A stretch of 37,356 nt of DNA from Deltaproteobacteria bacterium (GTDB lineage: Bacteria > Myxococcota_A > UBA9160 > UBA4427): contig NZHD01000099.1 of assembly GCA_002691205.1 (NCBI GenBank), positions 22,568 to 59,923 of the forward strand. Direction: 5' to 3'. Made by a program: the position numbers and the translations under genes. How positions within the stretch are numbered: the stretch's first letter is position 1; the number at the start of each line of letters is the position of its first letter. Shown here in pieces: positions 7,986 to 16,610 of the stretch. The notes below the pieces were generated by a model. It was not told the DNA's origin, did not search any database, and saw nothing but the letters and a program-made list of their open reading frames with translations.

Positions 7986-8314
7986 GTCTGTAAGACCTCG
8001 GGTGGAGGCAATCTCTGGATATCCGCATGAATTTCAGAGGAGCCGGCAAATTTGGATCACTTTGACCCCAGTCGCCTTTGACTCGCCGAGAGGACTCACT
8101 CTCGTTTGCTTCAAGAGTCCAGTCTCGATAAGACTTCGCAGGTCTCCCGATTTACGTCTTCCTGTCAAACGGAGAGCGCGGCACCCGAATGCCTCGTCCC
8201 AGGTCTGCCCCATTAAAAACGAAGTGATGGGCTTGGGCCTGTGATCCCCTATCTTTATGCGGGCATCGCGAATCTTCATGAGCCGGGCTCTTTAAGTACA
8301 TCCAGAATGGGCAA
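7986..8314. other. Divergent intergenic region between the two polyene operons, with an unresolved small frame
   Basis: These 329 bases separate the leftward acyltransferase-ACP operon from the rightward LolA-KS operon and should hold both promoters, but I could not settle convincing -35/-10 pairs by eye. A leftward frame of 81 codons runs from ATG 8279 to TGA 8034, with a weak AAAGAG upstream. The predicted product is basic and matches no family I recognise. It could be a small gene, a decayed gene fragment or chance. I do not call it a gene. Confidence 0.5.
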
Positions 8315-9028
8315 ATGAGTGACCTAAAACCTCGCATTAATATCTGCTTACGAACAACGATCCTCCTCTGGGTCGTCGGCTTATCGTTGAGCCACCCCCT
8401 TGCAGCCGAACCTGCCGGCGGTGACGGTAACTCGATTAAAACTCTCGAAGATCTCATGCTGGTTCTCTCCGAGAGCCGGGGCGTTAAGGCCAACTTTAGC
8501 GAGGAGCGGAAGCTCTCGATCTTAAAGACACCGGTTCGTTCGGAGGGAACACTTTATTTTGACCCGCCGAACCGCCTTGCGAGACATACACGTCGTCCCG
8601 GCCGGTCAAGCATGGTGGTTGACGGTGACCTTTTGATCATGAGCGACGAAGTCAGCTCTCAAGAAATCGATCTGGGCTCAAGCAAAGTCGCTCGATCTCT
8701 AGTAAATAATTTTATTTTTCTGCTCAGCGGAGATCTAAAGTCACTCCAAGAGATCTATAAAATCGACTTTGAAATGAATAGAAATCTAAACTTAACAGGC
8801 GAGCCTAGGTGGATTATAGAATTAGAACCTCGGCAAAATACTACGCGTGCGCTTGTTGAGAAAATTCGGATAGAGGGTCAACTCGGTGAGATTTCATCTA
8901 TGGAAACATTTGAAACAAATGGCGATCGTTCTTTGATGACTTTCTCTGATGTCCGAACCGGAGTGACCTTCGGACCAGAAGAGTTGACGCATGCGTTCTC
9001 TTCTCAAGTTCAAGATCCGACGCGATGA
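8315..9028 (+). CDS. LolA-like outer-membrane lipoprotein carrier (APE cluster type)
   Basis: This 237-residue secreted protein resembles LolA-type carriers that shuttle lipidated cargo across the periplasm. A signal peptide is visible (LRTTILLWVVGLSLSHPLAAEP, with cleavage likely after LAA). The mature part shows the family pattern: VKANFSEERKLSILKTPVRSEG, LYFDPPNRLARHTRRPG, then LLIMSDEVSSQEIDL. In aryl-polyene clusters the LolA-like gene sits directly before an MMPL exporter and a DUF3261 lipoprotein, exactly as here, and is thought to help bring the pigment to the outer membrane. It starts at ATG 8315 and overlaps the exporter gene as ATGA. It opens the rightward operon. Confidence 0.88.
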   Translation: MSDLKPRINICLRTTILLWVVGLSLSHPLAAEPAGGDGNSIKTLEDLMLVLSESRGVKANFSEERKLSILKTPVRSEGTLYFDPPNRLARHTRRPGRSSMVVDGDLLIMSDEVSSQEIDLGSSKVARSLVNNFIFLLSGDLKSLQEIYKIDFEMNRNLNLTGEPRWIIELEPRQNTTRALVEKIRIEGQLGEISSMETFETNGDRSLMTFSDVRTGVTFGPEELTHAFSSQVQDPTR

Positions 9029-11370
9029 AGAACTCGAGTGTGCGCTGGCTCACCATCGCCGTATTGAGCTGTGTCCTCTTGTACTCTCTTACGAGACTCG
9101 AGATGACGAACTCCATTACCCATTTCATTCCAACTGAGACCAATGCGGAACTGGTCGATTTGTCTGTCAGGCTTGTGGAGTCGCCTCTCGCCCGCCGCAT
9201 GCTCATCTCAGTCTCAGGCGGCAACGAATCTAAAGAGGCTGCCCTCTTATTAAAATCTACTCTCTCAGAACACCCCGAAATCGAATGGGTTGAAAGCGAC
9301 TTTAACGAGCAGGCCGCCCAAGAAATTTATCAAATTTATTTTAATCGAAGATTCTATATGGCCTCTTCGAATCCCGAATTAGATATCCCAAAGACACTTG
9401 AAGCTGAAGAACTTAGCCAGAAAGCCAAAGCTTTAAAAAGCCGACTCCAGAAGCCCAATGCTATGCTCGCAGCTCGAACCGCACCCGAGGACCCCCTAGG
9501 CCTCTTCGAAACCATCCTCAAGCGAATCCAGTCCGCGAAACCAGAGTCGACCACTCCACCTTCGAGAAACTTTTACGTCTTTGCCATTGGTTTAGCTTCA
9601 AGTCCATTCGATGCACAAAGCCAAACGACACTTCTTGAATATATCGATGAAGAGTTTCAGGCCCTGCGTGATCGATACGGTAACCATCTAAAGCTAGAGA
9701 AGAGCGGAGTTAACGTCTTCGCTGTCTCCACCGAACGAAGTGTTCGGCGAGATGGAAATCTTATTTCAATCATCGTTATTTTTATCGTGAGCTTACTCTT
9801 CTTGTTGGTGTTTAGATCCCTTCAAAAATTGGCAATCGCGATTTCAATCCCAATTTTCGGATTTTCGGTCGCGATGGCACTGGCGGTCAGCAACCCCGAG
9901 CCTGTCCACGGCATCACATTAGCCTTTGGATTCGTACTCATCGGTGTAGCCATCGACTATGCCATTCACATCATGAGCCATCACGCCCTTTCTGACCCGT
10001 CCGAAGACCCTCACTCTATTATTAAAAATATGCGCCCCTCTCTATTACTCAGCGCATTTACTACAACGGTCGCGTTCTCAGCTCTCGCCTTCAGTGATTT
10101 TCCTGGGCTCTCTGAAATGGGAACCTTCGCAGCGGTGGGCATACCTGTCTCGCTCCTGATCTCCCTTTACTCACTACCCGCTTTTCTCCCAAAGGCGGAA
10201 CACCCCACGCAGTCCCTTTTGCGACTCGCGACCACATTTGATTCTCTGATCTTGATACTTAAAAAACGTAAGTGGATTGCCTATTGCATTTTAGGAACGG
10301 GCGTAATCATCTCTGTTTCTGGCATTCCAAGGTTACAATGGCAAGATAACCCTTCCGCTTTGATGACCGTAGACCCTGAACTCTACGCAGAGAGTGAACG
10401 CGTGCGGGATCAAGTTGCAGACTTCGATGGAGGTCGATTTGTCGTCGGCCTCGCGGACAGTGCCGAACAAGCACTCATTCTCAATGACGAGATTGCGCGG
10501 CGGCTGCAACGCGTTTCATCCACAAACGCCCTAGGAGGAATCGGCTCTCTCCACTCTTTTCTATGGTCGCAAGAACTTCAAAACCGGAACCTAGAAGCTT
10601 TCCAACATACGCCCAATCTCCGTGAACGCATAGATGAAGCCTATGAGGATCAAGGCTTCCAACCGAACGCGTTCCACGCTTTTGATCGCGCGATCGCACA
10701 ACCCACCCTTCCCGCTCTTGAACCTAAAGATCTGGAAAACTCACCCTTGAGGCGAGCCGCCGGCTCACTTGTCGCCTTTGATGATCGCTGGGCCGTCGTC
10801 ACCTACCTGAAAGGTGTCCAATCGCCTTCGGCTATTCGGGAATCCATCGCCGAGATGGAAAACACTCACTTCGTCGACCAGCAATCCATTATGTCCGAAA
10901 TCTACACGGACTACCGACGATCAACGATCAGAGCCATCTTCTTCGGAAGCCTGCTTATTTTTATCGTCTTGCAGCTTCGATATCGAAACTTTATAAGAGG
11001 CCTTCTCGCCTTTACGCCCCCATCACTCGCTTGTCTAACAACTCTCGGAATACTGGGGCTTCTCGATATTCCTGTGACCGTCGTCTCCGCAATTAGCTTG
11101 CTCGTCGTTTTAGGCATGGGGGTCGACTACGGAATATTTTCAGTGGACACCGGGCGCCGTGGCGATAAATCAGGGACAACCCTTTCAGGCCTTCTCATCT
11201 CCTGCTTGACCTCAACTTTTGTTTTCGGATTTCTCGGATTTGCCGGGCAACCCGTACTCCGCTCCATCGGCCTCACTACGGGGATAGGGATTCTGCTCGC
11301 TTTCTTTTTTGCGGTGCCTGCTCTCACGTTCGCAAGTTCAAACGTCCTTCAAGATGAAGCGAACGAATGA
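9025..11370 (+). CDS. MMPL/RND-family exporter (APE cluster type)
   Basis: This 781-residue inner-membrane RND-superfamily protein has the usual twofold plan. One membrane helix near the N-terminus is followed by a large periplasmic loop, five or six helices from about residue 245 to 395, a second periplasmic loop, and a last block of helices from about 630 to 775. GVAIDYAIHIMSHH and VLGMGVDYGIFSVD are the equivalent helix-4-type motifs with the buried acidic residue expected for proton coupling. With the LolA-like and DUF3261 neighbours, overlapped by four bases on each side, the inferred job is to move the polyene lipid out of the inner membrane. The length is normal for the polyene-cluster exporters. 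Confidence 0.92.
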   Translation: MKNSSVRWLTIAVLSCVLLYSLTRLEMTNSITHFIPTETNAELVDLSVRLVESPLARRMLISVSGGNESKEAALLLKSTLSEHPEIEWVESDFNEQAAQEIYQIYFNRRFYMASSNPELDIPKTLEAEELSQKAKALKSRLQKPNAMLAARTAPEDPLGLFETILKRIQSAKPESTTPPSRNFYVFAIGLASSPFDAQSQTTLLEYIDEEFQALRDRYGNHLKLEKSGVNVFAVSTERSVRRDGNLISIIVIFIVSLLFLLVFRSLQKLAIAISIPIFGFSVAMALAVSNPEPVHGITLAFGFVLIGVAIDYAIHIMSHHALSDPSEDPHSIIKNMRPSLLLSAFTTTVAFSALAFSDFPGLSEMGTFAAVGIPVSLLISLYSLPAFLPKAEHPTQSLLRLATTFDSLILILKKRKWIAYCILGTGVIISVSGIPRLQWQDNPSALMTVDPELYAESERVRDQVADFDGGRFVVGLADSAEQALILNDEIARRLQRVSSTNALGGIGSLHSFLWSQELQNRNLEAFQHTPNLRERIDEAYEDQGFQPNAFHAFDRAIAQPTLPALEPKDLENSPLRRAAGSLVAFDDRWAVVTYLKGVQSPSAIRESIAEMENTHFVDQQSIMSEIYTDYRRSTIRAIFFGSLLIFIVLQLRYRNFIRGLLAFTPPSLACLTTLGILGLLDIPVTVVSAISLLVVLGMGVDYGIFSVDTGRRGDKSGTTLSGLLISCLTSTFVFGFLGFAGQPVLRSIGLTTGIGILLAFFFAVPALTFASSNVLQDEANE

Positions 11371-11972
11371 TGTGGAAGGCCGCTTTCTTCATCCTCCTTT
11401 CTCTCAGCACAGGGTGTACCGCCTACCCTCGACTTCCGTCGGAAAACTGCCCTGTCAAACTTATTCATACCTCGGATTTACCTCAAGATCTCTCTCTCCG
11501 CGCCCAAGTTCAACTTCAAAAAGGGAAACATCGAATCAACTTTGAAGCAATCGCCGAATCCAAATCAGGAGTTCTCACGTTAGTTGGAATCGCACCCTAT
11601 GGAACTCGCCTTTTTCAGATTCAACAAAAAGAAGGAAAAATTCATTTTTCCGAACTCGATTCTTCGATCAATCGAAGCCTTGCCATTTTTACAATGGATG
11701 CCCTCTATCGAGCGTACTGGATTCGAACTCCTTCAAAAGAAGCGAGTTGGGATTATGCGAATGAAATCGTTACCGAAGGATCCCATCACAATGAACGTTA
11801 TCGAGAGTTTCGCCAAAGTGGCCCTCGTGAAGCTTCCAGCTCGGTTAAAATCGACTATGGTTTCGAATCAGGTGATCGAATGACTGCAGTGACTACCATT
11901 GAGAATCCATGGTGCGGCTACAGCGCCTCAATTATTCAGCTCAAAAACAACAGTGGGAATCAAGAGCCTTGA
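11367..11972 (+). CDS. DUF3261-type outer-membrane lipoprotein
   Basis: This 201-residue predicted lipoprotein has a short hydrophobic signal (WKAAFFILLSLSTGC) with a lipobox-like Cys at residue 17, which would be lipidated. The mature region is beta-rich, with TLVGIAPYGTRLFQIQ and a later ALYRAYWIR segment. This fits the DUF3261 proteins that follow LolA and MMPL genes in aryl-polyene clusters, and the position agrees. Its role is unproven; a receiving or assembly factor at the outer membrane is likely by analogy with LolB. The start overlaps the exporter stop as ATGA. The stop overlaps the next gene's TTG start, so the four genes look translationally coupled. Confidence 0.8.
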   Translation: MMWKAAFFILLSLSTGCTAYPRLPSENCPVKLIHTSDLPQDLSLRAQVQLQKGKHRINFEAIAESKSGVLTLVGIAPYGTRLFQIQQKEGKIHFSELDSSINRSLAIFTMDALYRAYWIRTPSKEASWDYANEIVTEGSHHNERYREFRQSGPREASSSVKIDYGFESGDRMTAVTTIENPWCGYSASIIQLKNNSGNQEP

Positions 11973-13153
11973 ATAAAGACAAGCAAAAAGGCTTTCCAAT
12001 TACCGCATGGTCAGCGGTCAACAGTCTTGGAACAAACACCAAGGAAATCATCAAAAATCTTCGAAACGGATCCTCCAGGTTATTTGACCCTCCAGAGGGC
12101 ACCCCCTTCCAAGCCGTTTGCGGCCGGGTCGACACAGAACTCCCTGCTCTCAGCCTCGATCTCCAAGGCTATGATTCACGTAACAATCGATTCGTGCAGC
12201 AAGCCATCTCCGAAATCGAACCTTCGCTGAGGGCAGCTCTTGATCGCTGGGGGCCCAAGCGAGTGGGTATCTGCGTGGGATCCAGTACCTCCGCCATGGA
12301 TGAATTAGAAACTGCCTACACGGATCAAATCCAAGGCCGAAAAGTACCCTCTGGCTCTGCTCTCTTTGCTAGAGGGTCTGCTGAAGGACTCGTCCATATT
12401 CTGCGAGAGCTTTCAGGCTTTCTGGGCCCGACTGCCGTCATATCCAATGCCTGCGCCTCGAGTGGGAAAGCTTTTGCCAGTGCGAAACGTTGGCTCGATG
12501 CAGATCTGGTCGATGCCGTCCTTGTAGGTGGTGCCGACAGCCTCTGCCAAACAACGCTCCGCGGATTCCGAGCCTTAGGACTACTCTCAGACCAACCCTC
12601 TCGCCCATTTAGCCAAGATCGCAGCGGGATTAACCTCGGTGAAGGCTCTGCGTTGTTACTGATGGAGCGCACGGGCGAAGGACCACGACTCCTCGGAGTC
12701 GGCGAGAGCACAGATGCCCACCACATGACCACGCCTGATCCAGAAGGCAAAGGTGCTTCCGCAGCTATGCAAGCGGCAGTTCGCGAATCAGGTTTGTCCA
12801 TGATCGACATTGACTACATCAATGCTCACGGCACCGGAACTCGCGCAAACGATATCGTTGAGGCCAATGCAATTCGAGCTTGTGTGGGCCCACGAGCCCA
12901 GCCCCTCGTGGCATCCACCAAGGGATACGTCGGACACACTCTAGGCACTGCAGGTGCGACCGAGGCGATCTTTGTCTTAGAATCTCTGGTGGGAGGCTGG
13001 GTCCCTGAAAGCGTAGGTGCGGCGCCTCTCGATCCCGATATCCATATCGATGTCCCGCTCAAACTCTGGCAAGGCGAAATCAAATTCGCTTTAAGCAACT
13101 CATTTGCTTTTGGCGGCAGCAATATCAGCCTCGCCTTTGGAGCCCCTGAATGA
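11969..13153 (+). CDS. Beta-ketoacyl synthase (active KS, ApeO/FabF-like)
   Basis: This 394-residue ketosynthase would extend the ACP-bound chain with malonyl units by decarboxylative condensation. All catalytic residues are in place, numbered from the TTG start: the nucleophile Cys162 in SNACASSG, His287 in NAHGTGT, Lys318 and His323 in STKGYVGHTLG. I chose TTG at 11969 because it overlaps the upstream stop as TTGA and gives the normal N-terminus (FPITAWSAVNSLG). A reading from 11909 adds residues inside the DUF3261 gene. The next gene is a ketosynthase-like chain-length factor overlapping by ATGA, so the two proteins probably form the KS-CLF heterodimer seen in aryl-polyene and type II polyketide systems. 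Confidence 0.93.
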   Translation: MNKDKQKGFPITAWSAVNSLGTNTKEIIKNLRNGSSRLFDPPEGTPFQAVCGRVDTELPALSLDLQGYDSRNNRFVQQAISEIEPSLRAALDRWGPKRVGICVGSSTSAMDELETAYTDQIQGRKVPSGSALFARGSAEGLVHILRELSGFLGPTAVISNACASSGKAFASAKRWLDADLVDAVLVGGADSLCQTTLRGFRALGLLSDQPSRPFSQDRSGINLGEGSALLLMERTGEGPRLLGVGESTDAHHMTTPDPEGKGASAAMQAAVRESGLSMIDIDYINAHGTGTRANDIVEANAIRACVGPRAQPLVASTKGYVGHTLGTAGATEAIFVLESLVGGWVPESVGAAPLDPDIHIDVPLKLWQGEIKFALSNSFAFGGSNISLAFGAPE

Positions 13154-13911
13154 GTCCTGTTTTTGTCAAAGGGTTTGGCCTATGGAGTCTCGGGTTCTGT
13201 GACGTCATGGCCTGGCTCACGCAGAACAGAGACTCCACGGTTTTAAAACCGGAGGCCCGTCTCCTCAAAGGGGCTCTAAAGCGAAGATCATCGAATGTCA
13301 CTCGAATGGCTGTAGAAGCGTATAGCCAAGCGGCTAACGATGCAGGCTGTAGCCCCAACACGGCGCATTCCGTATGGGCCACCGCTCATGGAGAACATGA
13401 AACAGCTCTCCGGTTATTCGAAACAATGCATGAGGGTGAAGGAAAGGTTTCTCCCACAAACTTTCACAATTCAGTGCACAATTCGCCGAGCGGCTACGCT
13501 TCGATATCTGCAAAAAATACTGCCCCCTCGACCACCCTCACTGGAGGAAGCGAACTCGTCGCAGCCGCATTGATCGAGGCCAGTTGTATGGCGCGCTCAT
13601 TCAACAACGATACGATTCTCGTGTTTGCGGATGAGGCCTTAAAGCCCCCTTTTGACCTTCCCGGCTCCGAACAACCTCTTGCAGTGGCCCTGTGTCTAGG
13701 AAGCGAATCGAATGGAAGTCATGCGAAAATTTCGGGAATACGCCGAGACTCTGCACCCCTTCAACCTGTTGAGGGCTTCGGACACCTCCATATCAGCGCT
13801 ATCCTTCCTCTCGTCGAACAAATATTGAAAAAAAGAAGCGGTCGAGTCTCACTTGAGTTTGGAGAAAATGAAGAGGTCTGGGGAGTCGATGTCGACATCG
13901 AAAACTCATAA
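13150..13911 (+). CDS. Ketosynthase-like chain-length factor (ApeC-like)
   Basis: This 253-residue protein resembles the N-terminal ketoacyl-synthase-like family (Ketoacyl-synt_2) annotated as chain-length factor in aryl-polyene clusters. It keeps the typical SPTNFHNSVHNSPSGYASIS block and a following TTLTGGSELVAAA segment. The NACASS nucleophile motif of true ketosynthases is absent, and it is much shorter than a full ketosynthase, so it should be inactive alone. In the E. coli system ApeC pairs with ApeO to set chain length. Start overlap with the active KS (ATGA) supports a 1:1 complex. It is followed by a 113-base gap with a hairpin before the ligase gene. Confidence 0.87.
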   Translation: MSPVFVKGFGLWSLGFCDVMAWLTQNRDSTVLKPEARLLKGALKRRSSNVTRMAVEAYSQAANDAGCSPNTAHSVWATAHGEHETALRLFETMHEGEGKVSPTNFHNSVHNSPSGYASISAKNTAPSTTLTGGSELVAAALIEASCMARSFNNDTILVFADEALKPPFDLPGSEQPLAVALCLGSESNGSHAKISGIRRDSAPLQPVEGFGHLHISAILPLVEQILKKRSGRVSLEFGENEEVWGVDVDIENS

Positions 13912-13946
13912 AAGACGAGGCCCATTATGAAGTCAAAGATGGCTTG

Positions 13947-13978
13947 GCCGAGACAGAACTGTCTGGCGTACTCTTTTG
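13947..13978 (+). promoter_or_regulatory. Intercistronic hairpin between chain-length factor and ligase genes
   Basis: GCC-G-AGACAG and CTGTCT-GGC form a nine-base stem with one bulged G and a two-base loop (13947-13967), followed by a broken T-rich run (TACTCTTTT). It lies in the only sizeable gap of the rightward operon. It could be a leaky terminator that sets lower expression of the lyase-ligase genes, or an RNA-processing element. The T run is poor, so a full terminator is doubtful. Confidence 0.4.
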
Positions 13979-14024
13979 AGGCTGATTAAAACCTGTACTT
14001 TTCTTCGATGGGAGCTTTAAAGCG

Positions 14025-15383
14025 ATGGAGGACGTAGACCCAGGAATCGATGAGATTAAGGCCACCCTTCACCGAGCCTGCCAAAGCCCCCTGTACAAGG
14101 CTCGTCTTTGCAATGTCAAAATTAAAGATTTCGATGACTTTCATAAGCTTCCACTAACTACGCGCGAAGATCTTCAAAGCGTCGATATTCACGGTACGCG
14201 AGCCGTACCCTTAGAAAGGGTCTGCCACTACGGGGAAACCTCAGGTACGAGCGGGAAAGCCAACTCAACCTGGCTAACAACAGCCGACTTTACACGAAAT
14301 GCCCAAGCCATTGCAGCACGACATCCAGATGTATTCAGTGCGGGTAGAATTCTTCTTAATCGATTTCCATTCATGGCCGCTCCCGCTCACCTGATCCAAC
14401 TTATGGCTCAGCAAGGAGCCGGGGTTAGCATTCCAGCGGGCAATATAAATTGGGACGTCCCTTTCCCTCGCGCCCTAGACCTCGCACGACGAACAGGTGC
14501 TCACGTTCTTGCTGGTTTTCCATTCGAACCAATCATCCTTGCAGAGCTCGCTCGCGCGCAGGGATTGGACCCTGCTAGAGATTTAGCTCTCGATACTTTT
14601 TTCCTCGGCGGTTCACCTCTTCCTAAAGTTCTTCAACAAAGAATCGAAAAAGTTTGGGGCGCTCGAGTGATCGAACTCTATGGATCCACGGAAACCATGC
14701 TTTTAGGGACCAGTTGCCTTCAACGATCCCTTCATCTTGAAAGCAGTCAGGCCTATGTCGAGATTTTGAAAATTAATTCAGATAACCCCGCATCGGAAGG
14801 AGAGATCGGTCGCTTGATCGTCACCACTTTGAGTATAGAAGGCAGTCCGCTGATCCGATTTGATACGGGTGATCGAGTACGTCGACTGGCTCCATGTGGA
14901 TGCGGAGACCCTCGTCAGTCCATCGTCGTTATGGGACGTGAGGGTGACGAGATCGAAATCGATGGCCACCAACGCTACCCCTACGAAATTATCGAAGCAG
15001 CCGCAGCTGCGGCCAATGCCCTCGAAAGCTCCATCTTCTTCACAGTCGTTTTACCAGATCGGCTACTTATACGGATTGAGTCTGAGAAAGAAGATAAGAG
15101 TCATGCATACGCAGCAATTAAACGATATCTGGGTGGAATGAACGTCGAAATAGAATGCGCGGATCGAGGCTTGATTTTGGATACGGAAACTCTGTCCCGA
15201 AGCCCGAGCGTCTATAAACCCGTTTTAATCAGCGATTGGCGCGCTGAGATGGGGCGCCAAATTTTGTCCATCGATCAAGGCATGATCGAATGGCCCTCAC
15301 TGAGCTTTGCTGAAGGCAGAAGCTGGTTGAATCGTACGATTAGACGAAGCCTACGAAGCCGCCGCCTACGGCGAGAAATCTAA
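14025..15383 (+). CDS. PaaK-like adenylate-forming aryl acid ligase (NosI-like context)
   Basis: This 452-residue ANL-superfamily ligase is of the phenylacetate-CoA-ligase-like group. It shows the phosphate-binding ETSGTSGKA, the A5 motif LYGSTETM and the A7 motif IRFDTGDRV, with a short Cys-rich CGCG segment after it. It would adenylate a carboxylic acid, probably aromatic, and pass it to an ACP or CoA. It is directly followed by a radical SAM gene of the ThiH/HydG/NosL family. In nosiheptide biosynthesis the ligase NosI activates the product of NosL, so a parallel pairing is inferred here. The start is ATG with GGGAG ten bases upstream. It is the second adenylating enzyme of the cluster, distinct from the ligase-dehydratase fusion. 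Confidence 0.88.
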   Translation: MEDVDPGIDEIKATLHRACQSPLYKARLCNVKIKDFDDFHKLPLTTREDLQSVDIHGTRAVPLERVCHYGETSGTSGKANSTWLTTADFTRNAQAIAARHPDVFSAGRILLNRFPFMAAPAHLIQLMAQQGAGVSIPAGNINWDVPFPRALDLARRTGAHVLAGFPFEPIILAELARAQGLDPARDLALDTFFLGGSPLPKVLQQRIEKVWGARVIELYGSTETMLLGTSCLQRSLHLESSQAYVEILKINSDNPASEGEIGRLIVTTLSIEGSPLIRFDTGDRVRRLAPCGCGDPRQSIVVMGREGDEIEIDGHQRYPYEIIEAAAAAANALESSIFFTVVLPDRLLIRIESEKEDKSHAYAAIKRYLGGMNVEIECADRGLILDTETLSRSPSVYKPVLISDWRAEMGRQILSIDQGMIEWPSLSFAEGRSWLNRTIRRSLRSRRLRREI

Positions 15384-15422
15384 CTGGCTAAAGACTCAAG
15401 GCAGTGATATAGAGGAACTGTG

Positions 15423-16601
15423 ATGCCCTTCAAAATATCCCCAAAAACCCTCGAAGCAACTCGCGACACGGCGAAAGCCAACGCCCAAGAAGGGCGAGGC
15501 ATGGACCTTCTGGGTCGACTTCGACGAGGAGATTCTCTATCAGACGAAGAACTCGCTACGATTTTCTTGAGCCCCGACATAAAAACCTCTGAGCTCATCG
15601 ATCTGGCTAAGGAAATGCGGGAACCTCATGCACTCGAAATTGAGACATTCTGTCCTTTATACATATCGAACGAATGCGATGCCGAGTGCCTTATGTGTGG
15701 CATGCGAAACTTCAATAACTCTTTGATCCGACAAACCGCTGACGAAGAGACGATAAAAGATCAACTCAAGATTTTAGGTCACAGAGGAATTCGGGGCGTT
15801 GCACTGCTTACCGGTGAATATCGACACGGCAAGATGCGCAAAGAGATGCTGAACAGAACGTCCATCGCGACACGAGACGCACTGACCTCTCAATTTGAAC
15901 ATATCCTTATCAATGTAGGTTCCATCGAGGAAGAGGAATATGAGCCTCTTCTGCATGGCGTACCCCGCCTTGATGACGGTTCGGTCTCACCACATATCAC
16001 CATGTGTACGTTCCAAGAAAGCTATCACCCTGACGTGTATAAAAAATTCATGGGGACAACTACAGAAAACCCTAGATCTAATTTCACAAGGCGCCTTCAA
16101 AACTTTGATCGAGCAGCTGCGGCCGGAATGCGTTCGGCCAATCCCGGAGTTCTTGTCGGACTCAACCCGGACTTGACTTATGAAATGTTGGCGCTCCTCG
16201 CACACTGTCATCATCTTCAAAACCTTGGAATGACGACTTACGTGAGCCTTCCGAGGCTACGAAAAGCAAGCGGTGCGCCCCACTCAGCCGGCGTCGGAGA
16301 TGATGAGTTTTTCCGTTTAATCGCAGTTCTTTCAGCCGGAATTCCAAAAGCCAAACTCGTTATTTCCACTCGAGAAAGCCCTAAAATTCAACAAAAGCTC
16401 TTGCCCATTATCGATGTCCTCACGCCAGGTTCTCCAGGTGTAGCACCTTATACACTGGAGAACGCTCGCTTTGAGGTCGAAGCCAGTCAATTCGAAGTCG
16501 CCGACCATAGACCCTTCGAAGAAATTCTTGGAGAGTGTCTTCGAGCCGGCGCCAAAATCGATGGATATGAGCCCACGACTTCGACTGACCTGAACGGCTA
16601 A
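15423..16601 (+). CDS. Radical SAM aromatic amino acid lyase-like protein (ThiH/HydG/NosL family)
   Basis: This 392-residue radical SAM enzyme has the iron-sulfur motif Cys85-x3-Cys89-x2-Cys92 within YISNECDAECLMCGMR. The rest follows the ThiH/HydG/NosL plan: LLTGEYRHG, TFQESYHPDVY, VGLNPD, SLPRLRKASG, ISTREsp-like VISTRESPK and TPGSPGVAPY. Known members split the side chain of tyrosine (ThiH, HydG) or convert tryptophan to 3-methyl-2-indolic acid (NosL). No ThiG or hydrogenase-maturation neighbours are present. Instead it sits in a polyene cluster right after an aryl-acid ligase, so making an aromatic starter unit is inferred. I chose ATG at 15423, six bases after AGAGGA; the GTG three bases earlier is less likely. 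The exact substrate and product cannot be read from sequence alone. Confidence 0.9.
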   Translation: MPFKISPKTLEATRDTAKANAQEGRGMDLLGRLRRGDSLSDEELATIFLSPDIKTSELIDLAKEMREPHALEIETFCPLYISNECDAECLMCGMRNFNNSLIRQTADEETIKDQLKILGHRGIRGVALLTGEYRHGKMRKEMLNRTSIATRDALTSQFEHILINVGSIEEEEYEPLLHGVPRLDDGSVSPHITMCTFQESYHPDVYKKFMGTTTENPRSNFTRRLQNFDRAAAAGMRSANPGVLVGLNPDLTYEMLALLAHCHHLQNLGMTTYVSLPRLRKASGAPHSAGVGDDEFFRLIAVLSAGIPKAKLVISTRESPKIQQKLLPIIDVLTPGSPGVAPYTLENARFEVEASQFEVADHRPFEEILGECLRAGAKIDGYEPTTSTDLNG

Positions 16602-16610
16602 ATCTATCCC

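Noticed and set aside
8152..8493. 113-codon leftward frame overlapping the LolA-like gene start
   Set aside because: It runs antisense through the signal peptide of a well-supported gene and its product resembles no protein family.
15423..16601. Housekeeping ThiH or HydG annotation for the radical SAM lyase
   Set aside because: The family match is good, but no thiamine-thiazole genes or hydrogenase-maturation genes are nearby, and the position after an aryl-acid ligase in a polyene cluster favours a specialised role. It is kept as family-level only.
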